DNA of 39,922 nt from an uncultured Desulfobacteraceae bacterium (lineage in GTDB: Bacteria > Desulfobacterota > Desulfobacteria > Desulfobacterales > Desulfobacteraceae): positions 1 through 39,922 of the forward strand of contig CAJWHT010000030.1 in assembly GCA_913041495.1 (NCBI GenBank), read 5' to 3'. The translations under genes and the position numbers were made by a program. Below, piece after piece: positions 8,595 through 15,959 of the stretch. The notes under the pieces are model-generated. The model saw nothing but the letters and a program-made list of their open reading frames with translations. It was not told the origin of the DNA and made no database searches. The stretch's first letter is position 1; every line of letters starts with the position of its first letter.

Positions 8595-9140
8595 ATGCGA
8601 ATAATCAGTGGCGAATGCCGGGGCAGAAAACTCAACCCGATCCAGGGACAAGATATCCGTCCCACTTCAGACCGGGTCAGAGAAGCCCTGTTCAATATCA
8701 TCGGCCCTGCCATCCGCGGCCAGCGGGTGCTCGACCTCTTTGCCGGTACCGGCGCCTTTGGATTGGAGGCGTTGAGTCGGGGGGCCTGCGAAACGGTATT
8801 TGTGGAAATGGCCAAGCAGTCCTGTGACGTGATTCAAAAAAATATTGAGATGTGCCGGATGACGGATAAGTCGCATCTTGTGGTCCATGACCTGGTGAAT
8901 AGCCCCCTGCCGGAGGGCTTGGGGCAATTTGACCTGATATTCATGGACCCGCCCTATGCCCGGGGATATGTGGGGCTTGTCCTTGAAAAGCCCGGGTTTA
9001 CGGACCTGATGACCCGGGATACCATCATTATTGTGGAGCAGTCCGCCAGAGAAACACTGGTCAGCCCCCCGAACAGCCTTGACATTTACCGTCAAAAAAA
9101 ATACTCAAAGACATTTGTTTCCTTTTTGCGGTTCGCCTGA
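8595..9140 (+). CDS. rsmD: 16S rRNA (guanine966-N2)-methyltransferase
   Basis: A 181-residue SAM-dependent methyltransferase of the RsmD family, which methylates G966 in 16S rRNA during 30S assembly. Visible motifs are the N-terminal MRIISGECRGRKL and RPTSDRVREALFNII, the SAM-binding DLFAGTGAFGLEALSRGA (47-64) and the catalytic DPPY (118-121). Length is normal. It starts 17 bases after the ntrX-like stop with only a weak ribosome-binding site, and coaD follows, the common rsmD-coaD pairing in bacteria. Confidence 0.95.
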   Translation: MRIISGECRGRKLNPIQGQDIRPTSDRVREALFNIIGPAIRGQRVLDLFAGTGAFGLEALSRGACETVFVEMAKQSCDVIQKNIEMCRMTDKSHLVVHDLVNSPLPEGLGQFDLIFMDPPYARGYVGLVLEKPGFTDLMTRDTIIIVEQSARETLVSPPNSLDIYRQKKYSKTFVSFLRFA

Positions 9141-9197
9141 AGGTCACAGGGCTAGAAAGGCTGCCGATACCTGCTAATGGTGAATTAGAGGATGATA

Positions 9198-9701
9198 ATG
9201 ACTGACACCAAAGAGAGAATCGCGATCTATCCCGGCTCCTTCGATCCCCTGACAAACGGCCATCTTGACGTAATTAAACGTGCCCAGGACATCTTTGACA
9301 AGGTGGTTGTGGCCGTGCTTCACAACCCGTCTAAAACCGGATTATTCACCGTGAATGAGCGGGTAAGCATGATCGAGGACAGCCTGAACGGTAATCCGCA
9401 AATTGAGGTGGACACCTTTGACGGCCTGCTGGTGGAGTATGCCAGGATCAAGAAAGCCGTGGCCGTTATCCGGGGCATGCGCGCCATCTCGGATTTTGAA
9501 AGTGAATTCCAGATGGCCCTGATGAACCGGAAGCTGAACAAAGATGTCCAGTCCGTATTCCTGATGACAGGTCTGCGGTGGATCTTCACCTCATCCTCTA
9601 TTATAAAAGAAGCGGCCCAGTTCGGCGGAGATATCTCCGACATGGTTCCGGAGCCTGTAAAAATTAAACTCATGGAAAAATTTCCCCTGCTGAACTGCTG
9701 A
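9198..9701 (+). CDS. coaD: Phosphopantetheine adenylyltransferase
   Basis: CoaD transfers AMP from ATP to 4'-phosphopantetheine, the penultimate step of coenzyme A synthesis. The 167-residue product has the nucleotidyltransferase signature PGSFDPLTNGH near the N-terminus, the RGMRAISDFESEFQMA block, and the C-terminal TSSSIIKE motif. Two in-frame ATGs lie at 9192 and 9198. The second is preferred because GAGG (9188-9191) is six bases from it, whereas it abuts the first. Co-directional with rsmD upstream and the LysR gene 11 bases downstream. Confidence 0.95.
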   Translation: MTDTKERIAIYPGSFDPLTNGHLDVIKRAQDIFDKVVVAVLHNPSKTGLFTVNERVSMIEDSLNGNPQIEVDTFDGLLVEYARIKKAVAVIRGMRAISDFESEFQMALMNRKLNKDVQSVFLMTGLRWIFTSSSIIKEAAQFGGDISDMVPEPVKIKLMEKFPLLNC

Positions 9702-9712
9702 TCGGAGAGACT

Positions 9713-10609
9713 ATGGACCTGTGGCAGCTACATATTTTCGCATCCGTGGTGGAGAAAAAGAGCTTTTCCAAAGCCTCTGAAACCATCAATCTATCCCAGC
9801 CCACGGTATCCACCCATATAAAAGAACTGGAAGAACATTTCCAGTGCCGGCTTCTGGACCGGCTGGGAAAGGTCACCGAACCCACCCGGGCAGGCCTGAT
9901 TCTCTACGACTATGCCAAAAAAATACTGGCCCTGAGGGATGAAGCCCAGACGGCCATGCTTGATTTTTTAGGGCAGACCAAAGGCAGCCTGGTCGTCGGC
10001 GGCAGCACCATTCCGGCCGGCTATATCTTCCCCAAACTGATCGGGGCCTTTAAGACCGCCTATCCGGAGGTGTCCATCACCCTGAACGCCGGAGACACCA
10101 GCCAGATCACCCGGGCGGTAAGAAACGGCACACTGGAACTGGGGGTGGTGGGGGCGAAATCCAATGACCCGGCCATTGTCCAGGAACCTTTGGTGCAAGA
10201 TGAGATGAAACTGATCATCCCCGCCGGCCATGAATGGGTGGGCAAACAGGCCGTCACCTGTGACGCCTTGTTCAGCCAGCCCTTTATTGCAAGAGAACGG
10301 GGCTCCGGCACCTGGCAGTCCATCCTCGCAAGCATTGACGACGCAGGGTTCGATTCGGCCAGACTGTCCACCGGTGTCACCATGGGCAACTCGGTTTCCG
10401 TAATCCAAGGCATTTTAAGCGGTGTGGGAATCTCGATTCTGTCGGTTATGGCGGTATCAGAAGAACTGCGGACAAAACGGCTGTATGCCCTGTCCGTGGA
10501 AGGGCTGGATCTCACGCGGTACTTCTACCTGACACTGGCAAAAAAACGCAGCCAGTCCCCCATTTGCAACAAGTTCATTGAGTTCGCCAGGGAACAGGCT
10601 GCAGATTAA
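9713..10609 (+). CDS. LysR-family transcriptional regulator
   Basis: A 298-residue LysR-type regulator. The N-terminal winged helix-turn-helix (residues 1-60, MDLWQLHIFASVVEKKSFSKAS...SQPTVSTHI) is followed by a substrate-binding domain (about 90-295, starting GSLVVGGSTIPAGYIFPKL). The wording (LDRLGKVTEPTRAGLILYDYAKKIL, GASTIP-like start of the effector domain) resembles the LysR subgroup annotated as selenium metabolism-associated in anaerobes. That assignment is from memory of the family and not proven here; no selenium gene is in the window. The start is supported by GGAGAG just upstream. It is the last gene of the run that begins at lpxC and is followed by a strong terminator. Confidence 0.9.
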   Translation: MDLWQLHIFASVVEKKSFSKASETINLSQPTVSTHIKELEEHFQCRLLDRLGKVTEPTRAGLILYDYAKKILALRDEAQTAMLDFLGQTKGSLVVGGSTIPAGYIFPKLIGAFKTAYPEVSITLNAGDTSQITRAVRNGTLELGVVGAKSNDPAIVQEPLVQDEMKLIIPAGHEWVGKQAVTCDALFSQPFIARERGSGTWQSILASIDDAGFDSARLSTGVTMGNSVSVIQGILSGVGISILSVMAVSEELRTKRLYALSVEGLDLTRYFYLTLAKKRSQSPICNKFIEFAREQAAD

Positions 10610-10620
10610 ACAAGAAATCC

Positions 10621-10669
10621 AAAGCCGGGGGCTGTTGTGTTGACACGTGAACAGCCCCCCGGCTTTTTA
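10621..10669. terminator. Intrinsic terminator between converging lysR and crotonase genes
   Basis: AAAGCCGGGGGCTGTT pairs with AACAGCCCCCCGGCTTT around a loop of about 14 bases, with one bulged C, and is followed by a T5 run. The mirrored A-run means it can also stop transcription of the minus-strand gene ending at 10684. Confidence 0.85.
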
Positions 10670-10683
10670 CACGATCTTAATTC

Positions 10684-11406
10684 TTATTCGGCGACAAAAA
10701 GATTCAGCGCATCAATAAATTCGGGATCCTCTTCATCAATGATGCGGATCTGTTCTTTGTAAAGCCGCTTTTTCAACTCGGAGAATATCCCGCGTTTCTT
10801 GTCAAATGATGCGGCAAAGGCCAGGGCGTCTTCCATCAGCGTCTCCTGGTTGTCGCTGGCCTTTACAATGACATCTGAGGCTTCCAGGGCATCCGCGGTC
10901 AGACGTTCGCCGGAAAGCAGCATCCGGTTGAACCGGTACTCGGGGATCGCCTTGCGCACAAATCCGATCATACCGGGCAAAAAGGGGATGCTCACATCCA
11001 CCTCGGGAAAGCAGAAAAACCCCCGGTCTTTTTTCATAAACCGAAAGTCGCAGGCGCAGGAGAGGATGGCGCCGTTGCCGAAGGCATGGCCGTTGATGGC
11101 CGCGATGACCGGCACGGGAAAGAGCAGCAGGCGCTTGAAGATATTGTTCATCCCGTACATGAAATCAATGACGGCCTGATTCTCACCCGATGCCAGTTTC
11201 CCGCCGATCCATTCCACATCAATGCCCTGGGAGAAGTTCTTCTCGTCGGTGGACGTCAGTATGACCGCCTGGACATCGGTATCTTCCTGCACCTGGTCCA
11301 GGCAGAGGTTCATATCCGCGGCAAAGGTTTCGTTCATCCGGTTGGGACCGTTGCACATTTCCACCACCGCGACTCTATCCTGCTTTCTCCATGTGATGAC
11401 TGCCAT
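10684..11406 (-). CDS. Enoyl-CoA hydratase/isomerase family protein
   Basis: A 240-residue crotonase-fold protein. The oxyanion-hole regions are NFSQGID (58-63) and NGHAFGNGAILSCACDFRFM (105-124). In hydratases the first catalytic glutamate sits in a GGGCE-type motif; here the matching position is GNGAI, while the second glutamate is kept as E135 (FPEVD). That pattern favours a delta3,delta2-enoyl-CoA isomerase-like activity over a hydratase, though this is inference. AAGGAG lies seven to eight bases before the ATG. It is a single gene on this strand, with two palindromes in its upstream region. FadL and TetR genes 5 kb away could belong to the same lipid or aromatic pathway. Confidence 0.88.
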   Translation of the reverse strand: MAVITWRKQDRVAVVEMCNGPNRMNETFAADMNLCLDQVQEDTDVQAVILTSTDEKNFSQGIDVEWIGGKLASGENQAVIDFMYGMNNIFKRLLLFPVPVIAAINGHAFGNGAILSCACDFRFMKKDRGFFCFPEVDVSIPFLPGMIGFVRKAIPEYRFNRMLLSGERLTADALEASDVIVKASDNQETLMEDALAFAASFDKKRGIFSELKKRLYKEQIRIIDEEDPEFIDALNLFVAE

Positions 11407-11417
11407 ATGGACTCCTT

Positions 11418-11433
11418 ATTGATAAATATCAAT
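11418..11433. promoter_or_regulatory. Palindrome upstream of crotonase gene (candidate operator 1)
   Basis: ATTGATA-AA-TATCAAT is a perfect 7+2+7 inverted repeat whose near edge is 12 bases before the crotonase start, next to its ribosome-binding site. Its centre is 32 bases (about three helical turns) from the centre of the second palindrome at 11451. A regulator binding there could block transcription or translation initiation. Confidence 0.45.
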
Positions 11434-11450
11434 CTCTATAATTAACAGCG

Positions 11451-11464
11451 TTATCGAACGATAA
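11451..11464. promoter_or_regulatory. Palindrome upstream of crotonase gene (candidate operator 2)
   Basis: TTATCG-AA-CGATAA is a perfect 6+2+6 inverted repeat with the same two-base AA centre as the palindrome at 11418 and partly similar arms (TTGATA/TTATCG). It lies 45-58 bases upstream of the crotonase start, in the expected promoter region. No confident -35/-10 pair was found. Confidence 0.4.
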
Positions 11465-11561
11465 ATGAAATCTCACCTTTTTTCAAGGCTTGGGGCCTGT
11501 ATATTTCGCCACCCCATATTGACAACCCTCACGTTTTCTGACAAGCTCCGCTATTATTACG

Positions 11562-11592
11562 GATACATTAGGTTCGGCTGTCCTAATGTATC
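11562..11592. promoter_or_regulatory. Perfect 11-bp inverted repeat upstream of the hydantoinase operon
   Basis: GATACATTAGG (11562-11572) and CCTAATGTATC (11582-11592) are perfect reverse complements around a 9-base spacer, TTCGGCTGT. The repeat ends 70 bases before the hydantoinase start. It is not followed by a T-run, so it is not a classic terminator. It could be a dimeric operator or a stable leader hairpin. TTGACA at 11519 lies upstream, but no fitting -10 was found. Confidence 0.55.
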
Positions 11593-11662
11593 GCTACGCT
11601 ATCATTAGATGATGTCGGAAAATGATGTCAACCGAAGTTATCACTATACCAAGGAAGACGCC

Positions 11663-13345
11663 ATGATTTTAGGATTAGATGTCGGCGGCACCCATACTGA
11701 CGCGGTTCTCCTGAGCACCAACGGTATCGAAGCTGCCGTTAAAGTTCCCACGGAACCAGAAAACCTTTTCAACAGCGTGCTTTCCGGGTTCTCCAAACTC
11801 CTTGAAGGAAGGGATCCCAAACAGGTGGAGCGAGTGGTGATTTCCACCACCCTGACCACCAATGCCATCATAGAGCAGAAAATGGCGCCGGTGGCCATGG
11901 TCGTGTCTGCAGGCCCGGGCATTAATCCGGAATTCTACAGAACCGGTGAACACTACTATGCCGTATCCGGTTCCATCAACCACCGGGGCAGGGAAAAAGC
12001 GCCGGTGAACGAAATGCAGATCCAGGATATCGCCAAGGAAATCAAAAAAGCGGGCATTGAATACGTGGGGGTTGTCAGCAAATTCTGTGTGAGAAACCCC
12101 TCCCATGAAATCCTGATCCGGCGGATTCTCAACAAACATGTGAAAAAGGTATTCTTAGGCCACCATGTTTCGGGCAACCTGAATTTTCCCCGGCGCATCG
12201 CCACCACCCATTTGAACGCAGCGGTTTTCTCCCTGCACAAAAATTTTTTCGAGGCGGTGGAAAAATCCCTGGAGGAAAAGGGCATTACCGTTCCCATCCA
12301 GATTCTCAAGGCAGACGGCGGCACCATGAGCCTTGCCGCATCCATGCATTTTCCGGCACAAACAGTGCTCTCGGGTCCCGCCGCCAGTATCATGGGCGCC
12401 ATCCCCTATGCCCCGGAAGGCCAGGACGCCATTGTTCTGGATATCGGCGGCACCACGACGGATATCGCCTTCCTGGTGGACAAAACCCCCCTGCTGGAAC
12501 CTGTGGGTATCCGCCGGGGACAGTATAAGAGCCTCATCCGGTCACTTCGTACCGATTCCAAAGGCATCGGCGGGGATTCCGCCCTGCGGATCAAGGACGG
12601 CAAACTGACCATCGGCCCGGACCGGGAAGGACCGGCCATGGCCTTTGGCGGCCCCTGCCCCACCCCCACCGACGCCCTTGTGGTGCTCGGCTTGATGAAT
12701 GAAGGGGATACCCAAAAAGCCAAAGAGGGAATCCACAGCATTGCAAAAGCGTTGGGCATGGCTGATGAAGCGGCGGCCGACCATATCTTCAGGACCTGCT
12801 GTTCCGTCATCCTCAAAAAGACCTTCGAAATGATCGACCAGATCAACTCCCAGCCCGTGTATACGGTCCACGATTTTCTAGAAGGGTACAAACTCTCTCC
12901 CCGGAAGATCCTCATGCTGGGAGGACCGGCTCGCTTCTTTGCAGACAAGATCCAAGACATGTATCAAATCAAAACCATTGCGGTTCCCGAATCCTCCGTG
13001 GCCAACGCCATCGGCGCCGCCCTGGCCAGGACCACCTGCGAGGTGACCCTGAACGCGGACACGGAACAAGGTATCGTCACCGCCCATGAAGAGGATTTTG
13101 CCGAACCCATTTCCAAATCTTTTTCCGAAGACAACCTCATCGAAACCGCCTATACCCTGCTCACGGAAAAAGCGGAAAATGCCGGGGCGGATACGGACGA
13201 CCTGGACGAGGTGGAAGTGGTGGAATTCCAGGAGTTCAACATCGTCCGGAACTTCTCCCCCAGAGGTAAAATATTCCGGGCAAAGATGCAGTTAAAACCC
13301 GGGCTGATCAAAGGGTATGAATCGGTTCTGAACACTGTATCTTAA
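11663..13345 (+). CDS. Hydantoinase/oxoprolinase family protein
   Basis: A complete 560-residue member. The N-terminal domain starts MILGLDVGGTHTDAVLL and carries the TTLTTNAI motif. The second domain has LSGPAAS, DIGGTTTDIAFL, GIGGDSALR and PTPTDALVVLG, and there is a small C-terminal beta-rich domain. The family couples ATP hydrolysis to opening of cyclic amides or to reactivation of partner enzymes. No HyuB subunit is present, which argues against a standard hydantoinase. The start at 11663 is chosen because AAGGA lies eight bases upstream and the family begins at this methionine; an upstream ATG at 11609 adds 18 residues with no family match. It heads an apparent operon with the deacetylase-like gene (23 bases away) and epmA. 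Confidence 0.9.
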   Translation: MILGLDVGGTHTDAVLLSTNGIEAAVKVPTEPENLFNSVLSGFSKLLEGRDPKQVERVVISTTLTTNAIIEQKMAPVAMVVSAGPGINPEFYRTGEHYYAVSGSINHRGREKAPVNEMQIQDIAKEIKKAGIEYVGVVSKFCVRNPSHEILIRRILNKHVKKVFLGHHVSGNLNFPRRIATTHLNAAVFSLHKNFFEAVEKSLEEKGITVPIQILKADGGTMSLAASMHFPAQTVLSGPAASIMGAIPYAPEGQDAIVLDIGGTTTDIAFLVDKTPLLEPVGIRRGQYKSLIRSLRTDSKGIGGDSALRIKDGKLTIGPDREGPAMAFGGPCPTPTDALVVLGLMNEGDTQKAKEGIHSIAKALGMADEAAADHIFRTCCSVILKKTFEMIDQINSQPVYTVHDFLEGYKLSPRKILMLGGPARFFADKIQDMYQIKTIAVPESSVANAIGAALARTTCEVTLNADTEQGIVTAHEEDFAEPISKSFSEDNLIETAYTLLTEKAENAGADTDDLDEVEVVEFQEFNIVRNFSPRGKIFRAKMQLKPGLIKGYESVLNTVS

Positions 13346-13368
13346 CGAGGCATAAAGGAAAGGGCATC

Positions 13369-14682
13369 ATGTTAAAAGCATCTCATAAAACAGGGCTGGT
13401 ATTTTTCCCTGCATTTGACTGGGCCATCGACCCCACCCATCCGGAACGGGAGGAGCGCCTGCTCTATACCCAGGACCAGGTCACAGAGGAAGGGGTGTTT
13501 GATATCCAGGGCATCGTGGAATACAAGCCGGAACTGATCTCAAACGAAGATATCCGAAGAACCCATTTCTGCGTTCCCGACGAACAATCCGTTACCACGG
13601 AGTCCCACCTGATTTCAGGAGGCGGTGCCAAGGCCATCGCCGATGCCGTCATGCAAAAAGAGGTGAAAAACGGATTTGCCCTGGTCCGCCCCCCGGGCCA
13701 TCACTCCATGCGGGTCTCCCACGGCGGCAGAGGATTTTGTCACATCAACATCGAAGCTGTGATGGTGGAATATATCCGGTCCCGGTACGGGGTGAAGCGC
13801 ATCGCAATTGTGGATACGGACTGCCACCACGGCGACGGTACGGATGATATCTTCTGGCATGACCCGGACGTGCTTTTCATTTCCCTTCACCAGGACGGCA
13901 GAACCATGTACCCGGGCACAGGGTTTACCGGAGAATTGGGCGGACCCAATGCCAAAGGCTCCAACCTGAATATCCCGCTGCCCCCGGGCACCTCCACCGA
14001 AGGGTATCTTTACGTCATCAGAAACTGCGTACTGCCGGTGCTCGATGCCTTTAAACCCGACATCGTGGTGAACTCCGCAGGACAGGACAACCACTATACC
14101 GACCCACTGACCAACATGAACTTCTCCGCCCAGGGATATGCCCAACTGACCACCCTGCTCAAACCGGACATTGCCGTTCTGGAAGGCGGATATGCCATTG
14201 AAGGGGCGCTGCCCTACGTCAACCTGGGGATCATCCTGGCCATGGCCGGACTGGATTACACAGGCGTTGTGGAGCCGGATTATGACCCGGACCGCCTGAA
14301 GCAGTCCGTGAGCATCACCGACAAGATCAAGAAAACCGTAGACCAGGTGAACGCCTATTGGTCCCAGCGGGAGCAAATGCGGGAAAAAGCCGGTACCCCG
14401 GGTGATATCCTGGTCCGGCACCGGGAAATCTTCTACGACACCGATAACATCTTTGAGCGCCAGAAAGAAAAAATCCGCGTCTGCCGGGACTGCGGCGGCA
14501 GCTTCCAGCTGGATTCCAAGGCCACGCCGGGCCGGCATGTGCTGGGGGTCCACATTCCCATCAACGCCTGCGACGCCTGCAAGGAAAAAGGTTACGAATT
14601 CTACGACCGGGCAGACACGGACAAGTATCACCGGGTCTATCTCCAGGACCGCCCCAAGGACAGCTATGAAATCAAAGAATAG
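13369..14682 (+). CDS. Histone deacetylase-like amidohydrolase with C-terminal zinc ribbon
   Basis: A 437-residue zinc hydrolase of the histone deacetylase/acetylpolyamine amidohydrolase superfamily. Active-site residues are RPPGHH (H111, H112), the metal ligands D151 and H153 in DTDCHHGDGT, D240 in SAGQDNHYTDPL, and the catalytic tyrosine Y275 in LEGGY, so it should be active. Bacterial members remove acyl groups from lysine, polyamines or small amides. After about residue 340 it carries an added domain with C372-x2-C375 and C401-x2-C404, a zinc ribbon of the rubredoxin-like type that could bind protein or nucleic acid. AAAGGAAAGGG precedes the ATG. Its place between hydantoinase and epmA suggests a shared role, possibly with lysine-modified protein, but this is not shown. 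Confidence 0.9.
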   Translation: MLKASHKTGLVFFPAFDWAIDPTHPEREERLLYTQDQVTEEGVFDIQGIVEYKPELISNEDIRRTHFCVPDEQSVTTESHLISGGGAKAIADAVMQKEVKNGFALVRPPGHHSMRVSHGGRGFCHINIEAVMVEYIRSRYGVKRIAIVDTDCHHGDGTDDIFWHDPDVLFISLHQDGRTMYPGTGFTGELGGPNAKGSNLNIPLPPGTSTEGYLYVIRNCVLPVLDAFKPDIVVNSAGQDNHYTDPLTNMNFSAQGYAQLTTLLKPDIAVLEGGYAIEGALPYVNLGIILAMAGLDYTGVVEPDYDPDRLKQSVSITDKIKKTVDQVNAYWSQREQMREKAGTPGDILVRHREIFYDTDNIFERQKEKIRVCRDCGGSFQLDSKATPGRHVLGVHIPINACDACKEKGYEFYDRADTDKYHRVYLQDRPKDSYEIKE

Positions 14683-14712
14683 CCGGTTGCCGAAGTTTCC
14701 GGGAGCGCTGCC

Positions 14713-15624
14713 ATGACCGGCAGCGCCCTTTTGAACAATCTTACCACCCGATCCCTTGTGATTCAGTTGACAAGGGATTTTTTCATTGGCAACGGCTATC
14801 TGGAGGTGGAGACCCCGTTGCGCTGCCCCGCGATTATCCCGGAGGCCCATATTGATCCCGTGGCTGCCGAGGGGCAGTTTCTGCAGGCCTCCCCGGAATT
14901 GTGCATGAAACGGCTGCTGGCCATGGGGGCGGACAAAATCTTCCAGATCTGTAAATGCTTTAGAAAAGAAGAGCGGGGCGACCGCCACCTGCCGGAACTC
15001 ACTCTCCTGGAGTGGTACGGCAAGGGCCATACGTATTTGGATCTCATGGTGCAGTGCGAAGGTTTGTTCCGGCACATCGCCGAAGGTCTTGGTATGGGAG
15101 AGGCCTTACGTTTTCAGGGAAAGAATATCTCTTTGGAAACCCCCTTCGACCGGCTCACCGTGGCTGAGGCCTTTGACCGGTATACGGACACCACGGCTGA
15201 AAAAGCCCTTTCGAAAGACCGGTTTGATGAAATCCTCAGCTTCGAAATAGAACCCTATCTGGGGACCGATCGTCCATGCATACTCTATGATTACCCTGCG
15301 CCTCTGGCCTCATTGGCGAAGCTTCATCCTGAAAACGGCAGGGTTGCCCAACGGTTCGAGCTTTATGTGGCCGGACTGGAACTGGCCAACGGCTTTACCG
15401 AGCTGACGGACGCAGGTATCCAAAAAGAACGGTTTGAAAAAGAAAACCGGTTGCGGTCACAACGGGGGCAGTCCCGCCTGCCCCTGCCTGAAAAATTTTT
15501 GACGGATTTAAAACGGATGCCGGATGCGGCCGGCATTGCCCTGGGCATGGACCGCCTGGTCATGCTCTTTTGCGACACCTTGTCCATAGACACGGTGGTG
15601 GCATTTCCCCCTGAAGCCCTCTGA
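14713..15624 (+). CDS. epmA: Elongation factor P-lysine ligase (GenX/PoxA-type)
   Basis: A 303-residue class II lysyl-tRNA-synthetase-like protein without the N-terminal anticodon-binding domain, the hallmark of EpmA. Motif 2 is at residues 83-102 (FRKEERGDRHLPE, then LLEWY) and motif 3 near the C-terminus (GIALGMDRLVML). The middle contains ELANGFTEL, also typical. EpmA attaches beta-lysine to a conserved lysine of EF-P, helping ribosomes through proline stretches. Its usual partner EpmB (lysine 2,3-aminomutase) and EF-P are not in this window. The gene begins 30 bases after the deacetylase-like stop, with GGGAG upstream, so co-transcription is likely. Confidence 0.92.
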   Translation: MTGSALLNNLTTRSLVIQLTRDFFIGNGYLEVETPLRCPAIIPEAHIDPVAAEGQFLQASPELCMKRLLAMGADKIFQICKCFRKEERGDRHLPELTLLEWYGKGHTYLDLMVQCEGLFRHIAEGLGMGEALRFQGKNISLETPFDRLTVAEAFDRYTDTTAEKALSKDRFDEILSFEIEPYLGTDRPCILYDYPAPLASLAKLHPENGRVAQRFELYVAGLELANGFTELTDAGIQKERFEKENRLRSQRGQSRLPLPEKFLTDLKRMPDAAGIALGMDRLVMLFCDTLSIDTVVAFPPEAL

Positions 15625-15959
15625 TCCCCCCCAATTTATCCGCCCATTCGTTCGCCCATGAATCCGCTCAATAATCCGTTCGTTAAGTCGGGGCGTATCG
15701 TTCGGCCCCGCTCCAATCCCACACAATTGACACACGATTCCCCCAATTGAAGAGAAATACATTAGCTAATTGTAATTTTTTACTTGACAACCATTCAAAC
15801 AAAACATAATTCTGTTTGATAATTTGAAACGCCGTTTCCAAACCGTCTTTGCAATGCCTCCCGGCATGTCTTCGGCCACCGGGAAAATATAGCGTAGGTA
15901 AAAGGGCCCAGCCCTTAAACTGTCAATGAAAGACAAACGATCGTAAGGAGGGAACATTG
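15625..15959 (+). promoter_or_regulatory. 335-base intergenic region with a candidate fadL promoter and operator
   Basis: No gene is seen here. A hairpin (CGGGGC and GCCCCG around 15690-15712) follows epmA but has no T-run. The palindrome ATTAGCTAAT lies at 15761-15770. A candidate promoter has TTGACA at 15784-15789 and CATAAT at 15805-15810 with a short 15-base spacer. The inverted repeat TCAAACA (15795-15801) / TGTTTGA (15813-15819) overlaps that -10 and is a good operator candidate. A strong AAGGAGG (15945-15951) precedes the fadL start. Confidence 0.5.
15795..15819. promoter_or_regulatory. Inverted repeat over the candidate fadL -10 (possible TetR operator)
   Basis: TCAAACA and TGTTTGA are perfect 7-base arms with an 11-base spacer that contains the candidate -10 CATAAT. 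Binding here would block polymerase. The TetR-family gene downstream of fadL is the nearest candidate regulator; the link is inferred from proximity only. Confidence 0.4.

Noticed and set aside
11519-11524. TTGACA as a promoter for the hydantoinase operon
   Set aside because: The -35 is perfect, but at 16-18 bases no -10-like sequence follows (CAAGCT at 17).
11609-11662. Upstream ATG at 11609 as hydantoinase start
   Set aside because: No ribosome-binding site and no family match for the extra 18 residues. The ATG at 11663 has AAGGA and begins the GLDVGGTHTD motif.
13615-15075. Open minus-strand frame of 486 codons
   Set aside because: It lies antisense to both the deacetylase-like gene and epmA, which have clear family motifs. 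The frame is open because of GC-rich third positions and its protein matches nothing recognisable.
15690-15712. CGGGGC/GCCCCG hairpin after epmA as a terminator
   Set aside because: Short stem and no T-run on either side.
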